A program made the position numbers and the translations under genes. Below, piece after piece: positions 5,485-12,168 of a stretch of 12,168 nt of DNA. This DNA comes from an uncultured candidate division Zixibacteria bacterium (lineage in GTDB: Bacteria; Zixibacteria; MSB-5A5; GN15; FEB-12), in the NCBI GenBank assembly GCA_913009765.1, contig CAJVYT010000091.1, positions 1 through 12,168 on the forward strand, read 5' to 3'. The notes beneath the pieces were generated by a model. That model saw only the letters and a list, made by a program, of their open reading frames with translations. It had not been told where the DNA came from and searched no databases. Each line of letters opens with the position of its first letter. Positions within the stretch are counted from its first letter, which is position 1.

Positions 5485-7267
5485 ATTTTTATGGCTTTGG
5501 CAATATTATAAAAAACATTTGGGTGTGCTGGCAGTGCTTATTTTTCTCACCCCCTTACAGGTTATGTTTCAGGTTTCTATCCCAAGGATGATTGATTTCA
5601 CTATTGATTATATGAATACACAGCAAATACCGGATGATGCTTTTGCTGCGTTTATTGCTAATATAGGTGCTTCGTTTTCTTTGGCACCTGAGATTACTTT
5701 TGGGTTGAGTTTTATCGTTTTGGGGTTTATCGCTTCTGTTTTATATCTCATTGTACAGGGGCATCGTGCTTGGATGAATATTAAATTGGAATGGATGTTT
5801 CGGCAGGAATCATTTGATTTGACTACAACAAAAGGTCCTGACTTTTTCAACCGTTTTCGTACCGGTGACTTAGTGACTCGTATGACAGATGATGTCGCCG
5901 AGAAACTGTCATGGTTTGCCTGTTCGGGAATTTTTAGGTTGTATGAAGCATTATTGATGGTTGGTTTTACTATTACGATGATGGTTGCTATCGACCCTAT
6001 TATGACTTTGTGGGCAGTAGGACCGCTTCCAATTTTAATTGTAATTTTCTTTATCAGTTCATCAATTCTTGAAAAACGGTATGAGTATTTACAAAAGAGA
6101 ATTTCAAAATTTAATGATATTTTGGAATCATGTTTTTCGGGAATTCGTGTTGTAAAAGCGTATGTTCGAGAAAAATCACAAAAAGATAAATTTGAAAAAG
6201 CTGCGGTAAAAAGACGAAAGGCGGAAATCGATGCGGTGAGAATAAATGCTGTGATTGACTCGCTGTATATGTATATTTGGCAGTTTTCAATTTTAGTTAT
6301 TTTGATTGCCGGCGGTTATGCGGTGATGAATTCTACTTTGTCGCAGGGGAAACTTGGGTCATTTATTTTTTATACTGTCTGGCTGGTTTTTCCGATGTTT
6401 GATATCGGACAATTTTTAGTGAAATCAAGGCAGTCGGCGGTTTCTATAAATAGATTGATGGAACTTGAAAATATGTCGGTACTTGTGCAGGAAAATAATG
6501 ATGTTTCTGCTAAAGAAATTATAGCAGATGATCTCAAATTTGAGAATGTCTCTTTTAAGTTTCCGGAACTCGCACATAATATTATTGACCATGTGACTCT
6601 GACAATCAAAAAAGGAACAACGGTTGCCTTAGTCGGCAAAGTAGGTTCCGGTAAAAGTTGGTTTGTGAATATGATTCCACGACTTGTTGAACCGTCTGGC
6701 GGAGTTATTAAAATTGGTGAGCATGACTTACAAAAATATACTCTTTTGGATTTACGACAATCAATCGGTTATGTACCTCAAGAGCCGATACTTTTTTCTG
6801 ATACGATACGCAACAATATTTTGATGGGTCGAACTGATGTCAGCGATGAGATTTTAGAGTGGGCTATAGAAGTTTCTCAACTCAAAGGAGAAATTGCAAC
6901 TTTTCCGAAAGGGTTATACACTTTTATAGGGACACGAGGTATGTCAATTTCCGGCGGTCAGAAACAACGTCTTGGTTTGGCACGTGCGTTAGTCGGAAAA
7001 CCGAAATATTTGATTTTAGACGATTGTACCTCTGCACTTGATTCAAAAACGGAATCTGCATTATGGGAACGTCTGCATGAAGTTTTGCCTGATATGACTG
7101 CTGTTTTGATTACACACAGACCGGACACCCTTGCAAAAACTGACATGATTTATGTCTTTGAGGAAGGAAGAGTAGTGGAAAAAGGTCATCATAAAGTGCT
7201 TATTAATTCAAAAAGCAGGTATGCGAAGATTTATAAAAGATACCTATTAGAAGAATCTGTGAAATAA
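5474..7267 (+). CDS. ABC exporter half-transporter, partner subunit with non-catalytic Asp after Walker B
   Basis: This 597-residue protein has a six-helix exporter domain followed by an ATPase domain. Motifs are Walker A GKVGSGKS (388-395, followed unusually by Trp396), the PQEPILFSDTIRNNI Q-loop region, a canonical signature SGGQKQ (493-498), Walker B ending in Asp516, and switch His548. The residue after Asp516 is Asp517 (LDDCTSALD), not the catalytic glutamate. Together with the SRGER signature of the upstream subunit this gives one dead and one active ATP site in the heterodimer. I chose the ATG at 5474 because GGAG (5461-5464) lies 9 nt upstream; an earlier in-frame ATG at 5459 has no clear Shine-Dalgarno and would add five residues. 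The gene overlaps the end of its partner by 11 bp (26 bp with the earlier start), which implies translational coupling and stoichiometric production. Confidence 0.93.
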   Translation: MLDKFLWLWQYYKKHLGVLAVLIFLTPLQVMFQVSIPRMIDFTIDYMNTQQIPDDAFAAFIANIGASFSLAPEITFGLSFIVLGFIASVLYLIVQGHRAWMNIKLEWMFRQESFDLTTTKGPDFFNRFRTGDLVTRMTDDVAEKLSWFACSGIFRLYEALLMVGFTITMMVAIDPIMTLWAVGPLPILIVIFFISSSILEKRYEYLQKRISKFNDILESCFSGIRVVKAYVREKSQKDKFEKAAVKRRKAEIDAVRINAVIDSLYMYIWQFSILVILIAGGYAVMNSTLSQGKLGSFIFYTVWLVFPMFDIGQFLVKSRQSAVSINRLMELENMSVLVQENNDVSAKEIIADDLKFENVSFKFPELAHNIIDHVTLTIKKGTTVALVGKVGSGKSWFVNMIPRLVEPSGGVIKIGEHDLQKYTLLDLRQSIGYVPQEPILFSDTIRNNILMGRTDVSDEILEWAIEVSQLKGEIATFPKGLYTFIGTRGMSISGGQKQRLGLARALVGKPKYLILDDCTSALDSKTESALWERLHEVLPDMTAVLITHRPDTLAKTDMIYVFEEGRVVEKGHHKVLINSKSRYAKIYKRYLLEESVK

Positions 7268-7290
7268 ATGGGAGAGAAAATCTTCCATTT
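7266..7290 (+). terminator. Hairpin at the 3' end of the ABC operon, weak terminator candidate
   Basis: A 10-bp stem pairs 7266-7275 with 7281-7290 (AAATGGGAGA with TCTTCCATTT, one G-U) around the loop gaaaa. It overlaps the stop codon of the second ABC gene. Only a mixed sequence follows (ATTAGAAACC), without a T-run, so it may protect the mRNA end rather than stop transcription. Confidence 0.35.
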
Positions 7291-7302
7291 ATTAGAAACC
7301 TT

Positions 7303-7332
7303 TTGATATAGTAAGCGTTATACATTTATAGT
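7303..7332 (+). promoter_or_regulatory. Candidate promoter of the propeller lipoprotein
   Basis: TTGATA (7303-7308) and TATAGT (7327-7332) are separated by 18 bp, each close to the sigma70 consensus. A start near 7340 would leave a leader of about 35 nt before the ATG at 7375. It implies that the lipoprotein gene is transcribed separately from the ABC pair. Confidence 0.5.
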
Positions 7333-7374
7333 AATTAAAAGAACAAAGATTACAACTAAATCAAGGAAGATTCT

Positions 7375-9003
7375 ATGACAAAACGTTATATTATTTTTGC
7401 ATTATTAGTATTCTCATTTTCAAGTATTTATGTGGGATGTACAAATAAATCTGTTGAGCCGACTATAAGCCATTTGATAGTTTCAGATATTCCCCAATCT
7501 TTTTCTGCTCCTTTTGGGGGACCTTCTCCATCACAATTATTTTTTACGATAACAAGTTCAACTGATCAGGTGTTTAATTACAGTATTTCAAATAAATCAA
7601 ATTGGTTATTTCTGATTAACTCAAAACAAACTTTAATCGGATTTACACCGGATTCTATTTCATTTATGATACGAGTCGCCTCACCTACGACATTGGCACA
7701 AGGAACATATTACGATACAATTACAATTGTTACTGATTCTTCATCGCAAGATGTATTTGAAAAGGAAATAATTTTAACAATCGGTTCAGAGATTTCTGCC
7801 GTGCCGAGTTCATTTGAGTTTGATCTTAACTTAAATGAGATAAATCCTAAAATTATAGAGTTAGACATAAACTCATCTTCATCTGTTCCGTTTGATTTCA
7901 CATTGTCAAATACGGCATCATGGCTTACTGTGCCGAGTATTACTTACAATACAAGTGATACAGCTAAAATACTTGTCTCTGTGAGTGGTGTCAGTTTACC
8001 AAAAGGTATTAATACAGATACGATTTGGGTAACATCAGATTCTGCTTTAAACTCTCCATATCCGGTGCCTGTAACAGTTGAGGTGAAGTCATGGCTTCCT
8101 CAAAAATCACCAATTCTTAGCAATATCAATGATATATATTTTACTGACGCTCAAAACGGATGGGCAGTAGGTGATGTTATTGATGTCAATACAAAATCAG
8201 GTTTTATAATTAAGACTGCAGATGGTGGTGAGCATTGGGAAGAGGTTCGCTTTTTATCTACGACAAAAGAATCTGACTCTCTTTTAGGAGGCATAACTTT
8301 TATTGACAATAAAGGTTGGGCTGTTGGAGTAAACAATATTATAATGTATTCAAATAATTATGGTAATGATTGGTCTTTTCAAACACCTCCTTCTAATTTT
8401 AATTTTAATGATGTCTTTTTTATCTCAGCTGATTCGGGATGGATTGTTGGAGATTCAGTTGTACTGTCGACATCAGATGGTGGAATTAAGTGGGTGAAAC
8501 AGAATACTCCGATTCAGCAAAAATTTACGAGTATTTCTTTTATTGACAATATGCATGGGTGGGTATCCGGACTTACAGATGTTATTTTGGTTACAACAGA
8601 TGGAGGAGTAAATTGGAAAACACAAACCGTACCCCCGGGTCCGGGTACAGTTGGTAATAAGTATGATTTTCAAGAAATAATATTCACTGATGCCTTACAT
8701 GGTTGGGCAGTTGGCAAATTTGGGTTAGTCGTTTTAACCGTAAATGGCGGTACAACATGGATGTATGAGCAGATACCTCAAGAGCCGAGATTGCTGTCTG
8801 TATATTTTGTAAATGCTTCTACCGGATGGATAACCGGACAGGATGGATTGATACTTCATACTACTAATGGTGGTATAAGTTGGACTATTCAATTTATTGA
8901 GACAACAAGTTTGCTTCAATCAATCTTTTTTATTGATGAGGATAACGGCTGGGTTGTTGGGGGAGATGGTACAATATTTTATACTGCATCAGGTGGCGAG
9001 TAG
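7375..9003 (+). CDS. Lipoprotein with two BACON-like domains and a Ycf48/BNR-type beta-propeller
   Basis: This 542-residue protein starts with a lysine-arginine n-region, a hydrophobic stretch (6-20) and Cys22 in a YVGC lipobox, so it is probably a lipoprotein; Tyr at -3 is not ideal. Residues about 31-138 and 139-238 look like two tandem Ig-fold, BACON-like domains, each with a central WL (NWLFL at 76-80, SWLTV at 182-186) and a G-x-x-x-DTI strand near the end. Residues 249-542 hold seven repeats of 40-50 residues carrying a GW motif (Gly262, 314, 355, 395, 443, 484, 525) and usually a T-x-x-GG-x-x-W ending, as in Ycf48/HCF136-like propellers. No sorting tail follows. AAGGA (7363-7367) lies 7 nt before the ATG. 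Such proteins are usually cell-surface or periplasmic binding modules. A specific role cannot be read from the sequence. Confidence 0.85.
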   Translation: MTKRYIIFALLVFSFSSIYVGCTNKSVEPTISHLIVSDIPQSFSAPFGGPSPSQLFFTITSSTDQVFNYSISNKSNWLFLINSKQTLIGFTPDSISFMIRVASPTTLAQGTYYDTITIVTDSSSQDVFEKEIILTIGSEISAVPSSFEFDLNLNEINPKIIELDINSSSSVPFDFTLSNTASWLTVPSITYNTSDTAKILVSVSGVSLPKGINTDTIWVTSDSALNSPYPVPVTVEVKSWLPQKSPILSNINDIYFTDAQNGWAVGDVIDVNTKSGFIIKTADGGEHWEEVRFLSTTKESDSLLGGITFIDNKGWAVGVNNIIMYSNNYGNDWSFQTPPSNFNFNDVFFISADSGWIVGDSVVLSTSDGGIKWVKQNTPIQQKFTSISFIDNMHGWVSGLTDVILVTTDGGVNWKTQTVPPGPGTVGNKYDFQEIIFTDALHGWAVGKFGLVVLTVNGGTTWMYEQIPQEPRLLSVYFVNASTGWITGQDGLILHTTNGGISWTIQFIETTSLLQSIFFIDEDNGWVVGGDGTIFYTASGGE

Positions 9004-9021
9004 AGGGATTAAAAAAATCAT

Positions 9022-9058
9022 AAAAAAACCCGTCCGCTTAGGTGGACGGGTTTTTTTT
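9022..9058. terminator. Bidirectional intrinsic terminator between convergent genes
   Basis: AACCCGTCC plus GC (9027-9037) pairs with GTGGACGGGTT (9042-9052), including one G-U pair, around the tetraloop TTAG. Eight Ts (9051-9058) follow on the plus strand, and a seven-A run (9022-9028) gives seven Ts on the minus strand. It therefore serves both the lipoprotein gene ending at 9003 and the cytochrome gene ending at 9071. Confidence 0.9.
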
Positions 9059-9070
9059 AATTTTAAAATA

Positions 9071-11245
9071 TTATTTTATGTTTTGAGTAATGTTGTTCTC
9101 TTTTTTTACAGCTGCAGGACGATGTGCAAACTTAGCATTAAGTGATGCCCAAGCTTTAGTATCTAATGCACCTGTATGACATTGTAAACAAGTGTATTCT
9201 AAGGTAAGATAGCCACTTGCATATGCTCCATCAGGAGTAAACATCTCGGCTGTGGAATCCGTGTTAATTCCAAAGAGATGTGAACGAACATCGCCTTCAT
9301 ACGTACCTACGGCAATAGCAGATTTGGCTGCTTTTGGCATGTGACAATCAATACAAGTAAGTCCTTCAGAGATATGCTGTGTAATTGGAGAATCTGCAAA
9401 TGTAGCAGCTTCATTGAAGTGACATTTCTCACAATTAATCTTTATTGCAGATGCTCTATCAGGATTATCAGGATGTAATCCAATATGTGGGTCATGACAA
9501 TCAACACATTGTAAAGCCTGATGTTTGGAAGAGAACATTTCATTCCATTGTTCGTGATGTTTTACAAACCCACCACTTGCCGGAATCTGATTTACATCAC
9601 CGCGAATATGACATTTACCGCATGCTTCTGCTGAGTTATCAACAGTCATGTCAACATTATATGCGTCGTTGATATGGTTTCGTCCCGGTCCATGACATTC
9701 TTCACATTGGACACCATTGAATTCCCAAGTACCAATTAACCCCGGCAATCCTTTTTGGTTTCCTACATCTTTATAACCTGTCATGTGACATGGTCCGCAA
9801 TCATATGCTTTTGTTTCACCGGGGTGATAAGCTGTCCAAGTATCATTCTCAAAGTTATACTGAACTTCGTTACCGGTCATAATATATCCGGTGGAATCAA
9901 TAAAGCGGGCTTTCCATCTGAATCCACCAATAACCATGAATGCTTGAGATAAATCAAGCTCAGGTGATGTTGTCGGAAGTGTCGTAAATGGATAATATCC
10001 CGGAGTAAAAGCATCTTTGGCATCATTGATTTTAAATGGATGTCCGGTTAACATAAAGTCGTCATATTTAGTTTGATGACAGGCGGCACATGCTTCACTT
10101 CCTGCATATTCACTTATTTGAGGTGGAGAGCTTGCGTGAACAGCATCGGCGTAATTTGCCGCCCATGCTTTATCTTTTGAATCATGACATGTTAAACATG
10201 TATATTCTAAAGTTAAATCACCATTGGCAAATTTACCGTCAGGAGTGAACATCTCGGCATCAACAGATGTGTTGATAGCAAACATGTGAGAACGAACATC
10301 ACCTTCATAAGTACCGTTTGCGATAGCAGATTTTGCTGCTCTTGGCATGTGACAATCAACACAGGTTGGACCTGCTGAGGAACCGGCATGGTCGATGCTG
10401 CTTGCTTCAAATGATTGTGTTTCTTTTAAGTGACAGCTTTCGCAGTCAACCTTTATAGCAGCAGCTTTATTAGGATGTAATGGGTGAAGTGATTCGTGTA
10501 CATTGTGGCAGTCAACACAGTCGATCGATGCATGTTTTGATCCGAACATTTCATTCCATTGTTCATGATGTTTTACAAATCCACCGCTTGCAGGAATACC
10601 ATCTTCTGGTTCTCCTCTTTTGTGGCATCTACCACAAGTTTCATTGGAACCAACGTCATAAATTTTCATGCCGATATTATATGGGTCTCCGGCATGAATT
10701 TCGCCGGGTCCGTGACATTCTTCGCATTGGATACCGTTAAATTCCCAAGTACCTATTAACCCCGGTAAGTCATCTTGGTTACCGACACCTTTGTAGTTGG
10801 TCATGTGACAAGGTCCGCAATCATACGCTTTTGTTTCACCCGAATGATAAGCTGTCCAAGTATCATTTCCAAAGTTATACTGAACTTGGTCGCCGGTCAT
10901 AATGAAACCGGAACTGTCAATAAACCGAGCTTTCCAGCGGAATCCGCCGATAACCATGAAAGCTTGAGATAAATCAAGTTCAGGTGATGAAGTTGGTAAT
11001 GTTGTAAATGGATAATATCCCGGTGTGAATGCATCAGAAGCATCATTTAATTTGTACGGATGCCCTGTTTTTTCAAATGACGCATAGAGATCAGCATGAC
11101 ATGCCTGACAGGCAGCGGAACCGATATAAGCGGCATTTTCAGCATCAACTTTTTTAATCACCTCTTCTGTGACTTTTCGTTCACATCCCGAAAAGATAAT
11201 CAAAGCGACTAAGGCAAAGACTGTTAAAAATTTCATACTTCGCAT
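9071..11245 (-). CDS. 16-haem c-type cytochrome lipoprotein made of two tandem octahaem units
   Basis: This 724-residue protein has a lipoprotein-type signal peptide (hydrophobic 5-20, FSGC with Cys21) and 16 CXXCH haem-binding motifs. The first eight have their leading Cys at 46, 143, 174, 204, 243, 268, 295 and 350. The second eight are at 386, 483, 514, 542, 580, 605, 631 and 686. The GSxACxACH start of each unit resembles the cytochrome c554-type multihaem fold. The ATG is supported by GAGGAG 6 nt upstream. The gene follows the outer-membrane barrel gene by 11 bp, so the product probably works with that barrel, perhaps carrying electrons to or across the outer membrane. It could instead be a periplasmic or surface oxidoreductase; no substrate-site motif beyond the haems is recognisable. 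Maturation needs a cytochrome c assembly system encoded elsewhere. Confidence 0.93.
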   Translation of the reverse strand: MRSMKFLTVFALVALIIFSGCERKVTEEVIKKVDAENAAYIGSAACQACHADLYASFEKTGHPYKLNDASDAFTPGYYPFTTLPTSSPELDLSQAFMVIGGFRWKARFIDSSGFIMTGDQVQYNFGNDTWTAYHSGETKAYDCGPCHMTNYKGVGNQDDLPGLIGTWEFNGIQCEECHGPGEIHAGDPYNIGMKIYDVGSNETCGRCHKRGEPEDGIPASGGFVKHHEQWNEMFGSKHASIDCVDCHNVHESLHPLHPNKAAAIKVDCESCHLKETQSFEASSIDHAGSSAGPTCVDCHMPRAAKSAIANGTYEGDVRSHMFAINTSVDAEMFTPDGKFANGDLTLEYTCLTCHDSKDKAWAANYADAVHASSPPQISEYAGSEACAACHQTKYDDFMLTGHPFKINDAKDAFTPGYYPFTTLPTTSPELDLSQAFMVIGGFRWKARFIDSTGYIMTGNEVQYNFENDTWTAYHPGETKAYDCGPCHMTGYKDVGNQKGLPGLIGTWEFNGVQCEECHGPGRNHINDAYNVDMTVDNSAEACGKCHIRGDVNQIPASGGFVKHHEQWNEMFSSKHQALQCVDCHDPHIGLHPDNPDRASAIKINCEKCHFNEAATFADSPITQHISEGLTCIDCHMPKAAKSAIAVGTYEGDVRSHLFGINTDSTAEMFTPDGAYASGYLTLEYTCLQCHTGALDTKAWASLNAKFAHRPAAVKKENNITQNIK
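9176..10105 (-). repeat. Second copy of the octahaem unit (cytochrome residues 381-690)
   Basis: This unit aligns with 10106-11125 at an offset of 1020 bp (340 residues) through the first 500 bp or so. The offset then falls to 1011 bp because of a three-residue gap between the CHGPG and HHEQW regions. All eight haem motifs are kept in order. Confidence 0.9.
10106..11125 (-). repeat. First copy of the octahaem unit (cytochrome residues 41-380)
   Basis: By hand count, residues 41-180 and 381-520 are identical at 115 of 140 positions, and residues 71-110 against 411-450 at 39 of 40. Similarity is lower in the second half of each unit. This indicates an internal tandem duplication that is recent or kept similar by gene conversion. 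Confidence 0.9.
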
Positions 11246-11256
11246 CTTTTACTCCT

Positions 11257-12072
11257 CTAAAGTTTTATTGCTTTTATGAAATTAATTTCAATAATATTGG
11301 CAGTGTAATAATTTCTATTTAACTGATAGTCATCATAATTAAATACATCATACTTGATCTCAAGAATATGGTCATGCGGGAATTTATACTTGGCAATAAT
11401 GTTTAATGAGAACTTCTCCTTGTCCTGATCCCGTCGACTTCGATAGTATGTACCACCAAAACTTAGATCTATGTTTCGATAAGAATTTGGTGTAATAGTA
11501 CCGGTTATGACATGGTCGGAAAACTCATAGTTTTTAATTGTTTCACTGACCAAATCTCTATTTTCAAATTCACCAAGATAATAACTGTACGTGACATTTA
11601 GAGAACCATATTTTTCATATTTAAAATTCAAAATAGATGATGCCGATGTGTAGTCGATTTGTGTATTTACTCCGATATCTTCATTTTTGCGGATTCTTTT
11701 ATCAAGTCTCAGAGTAAGGTCGCCATAATTTAAGTCGGTGTATCTCGCAGAGAAAAGATGACGAGTAATTGATTCATCGCCAAGCAACGTTGAACCTGTT
11801 GGAATATCTTTACTTCTTGTTGAAGCTTTACCACGGAATATGAGATGAGTACCGGCTTTATACCAGCCGTCAACGATTAAACCGTTTGATTCAGAACGGT
11901 TAACTAAATCATCAACAATTCGACTTTCATAACCGACACGGATGCCGCCTGTGTTTTTCCAAGTTCTTCCGTATGTAAGAGAATTTACCCAGTTATCAGT
12001 TTCTATTGACATTGCACTATTGTCTGTGCGGGCAAATTTGATACGGTACTCTATAGAATTATTTTTAAGAAA
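11257..12072 (-). CDS. Outer-membrane beta-barrel protein, C-terminal part (5' end missing)
   Basis: About 271 residues remain, ending with TAG at 11257-11259. The sequence is a succession of amphipathic strands with alternating hydrophobic and polar residues and aromatic girdles (for example SLNVTYSYYLGEF, NIDLSFGGTYYRSR, HILEIKYDVFNYDD, TANIIEINFIKAIKL), typical of a large outer-membrane barrel. Perhaps twelve to fourteen strands are visible. No haem motif or plug domain is present in this part. The gene lies directly upstream of the multihaem lipoprotein, with the cytochrome's Shine-Dalgarno abutting this stop codon. This suggests a porin-cytochrome pair of the general MtrB/PioB or OmbB type; I cannot assign it to one of these families. 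The open frame continues into adapter sequence and seems to start at a GTG at 12087, but those first five residues (MLFRS) are artificial. Confidence 0.8.
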   Translation of the reverse strand, partial: FLKNNSIEYRIKFARTDNSAMSIETDNWVNSLTYGRTWKNTGGIRVGYESRIVDDLVNRSESNGLIVDGWYKAGTHLIFRGKASTRSKDIPTGSTLLGDESITRHLFSARYTDLNYGDLTLRLDKRIRKNEDIGVNTQIDYTSASSILNFKYEKYGSLNVTYSYYLGEFENRDLVSETIKNYEFSDHVITGTITPNSYRNIDLSFGGTYYRSRRDQDKEKFSLNIIAKYKFPHDHILEIKYDVFNYDDYQLNRNYYTANIIEINFIKAIKL

Positions 12073-12168
12073 AGATCGGAAGAGCACACGTCTGAACTCC
12101 AGTCACACTGATATATCTCGTATGCCGTCTTCTGCTTGAAAAAAAAAAAAACAACAAACTACATATCT
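12073..12168. other. Illumina TruSeq adapter, index, poly-A and junk (non-genomic)
   Basis: Bases 12073-12106 match the start of the TruSeq index adapter (AGATCGGAAGAGC onward). Bases 12107-12114 read ACTGATAT, which I recall as TruSeq index 25. Bases 12115-12138 match the remaining P7 end, followed by 13 A residues (12139-12151) and 17 bases of unexplained sequence. This is the order produced when a read runs through a short insert into the adapter and beyond. Nothing here should be annotated as biology. Confidence 0.98.

Noticed and set aside
9445..10972. Several plus-strand open frames across the cytochrome gene, repeated about 1020 bp apart.
   Set aside because: They are antisense shadows of the duplicated haem units; the minus-strand frame has 16 CXXCH motifs and a Shine-Dalgarno.
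9176..11125. Direct repeats as a possible CRISPR array or mobile-element duplication.
   Set aside because: The repeats are two long in-frame protein units with conserved haem motifs, with no short regular repeats, spacers or terminal inverted repeats.
11942..12139. Plus-strand open frame ending in RKSTRLNSSHTDISRM.
   Set aside because: Its end is translated adapter sequence and the rest is antisense to the beta-barrel gene.

Overview
The window looks like chromosomal DNA from an AT-rich, Gram-negative, diderm bacterium, most likely assembled from a metagenome or draft short-read library. The evidence is two lipoprotein signal peptides, an outer-membrane beta-barrel fragment, a 16-haem c-type cytochrome and a beta-propeller lipoprotein. 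Such a mix is common in the FCB group (Ignavibacteria, Calditrichota, Zixibacteria and Marinimicrobia types) and similar anaerobic lineages, but nothing here fixes the phylum. I see no tRNA, rRNA, CRISPR array, transposase or phage gene.

Layout. (1) Bases 1-1430, minus strand: an iron-sulfur assembly operon of an Rrf2/IscR-type regulator, then sufC, then the first 11 codons of another gene (probably sufB or sufD) running off the left edge. A good sigma70-like promoter and a palindrome that may be the regulator's own operator lie upstream. (2) Bases 1500-2107, plus strand: mntP, a manganese exporter divergent from the suf operon. (3) Bases 2088-3281, minus strand: a polytopic GT-C-like membrane protein whose 3' end overlaps mntP tail to tail. 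(4) Bases 3353-7290, plus strand: a promoter, a roughly 300-nt leader holding a 30-codon small ORF, competing RNA helices and an intrinsic terminator, then two overlapping genes for a heterodimeric ABC exporter with one degenerate and one canonical ATP site. (5) Bases 7303-9058, plus strand: a lipoprotein with two BACON-like Ig domains and a seven-repeat Ycf48/BNR-type propeller, ending in a bidirectional terminator. (6) Bases 9071-12072, minus strand: a truncated outer-membrane beta-barrel gene followed at once by a lipoprotein with 16 CXXCH motifs in two tandem 8-haem units, resembling a porin-cytochrome module.

The most interesting biology is the leader of the ABC exporter. The small ORF contains the 5' strand of an antiterminator helix that competes with the terminator. 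This is the arrangement expected for ribosome-mediated attenuation, known for BmrB-bmrCD of Bacillus subtilis, which also controls a heterodimeric ABC drug exporter.

Bases 12073-12168 are not genomic. They are an Illumina TruSeq adapter with its index, a poly-A run and junk, so the barrel gene is cut by the end of the assembly and its apparent GTG start is an artefact.
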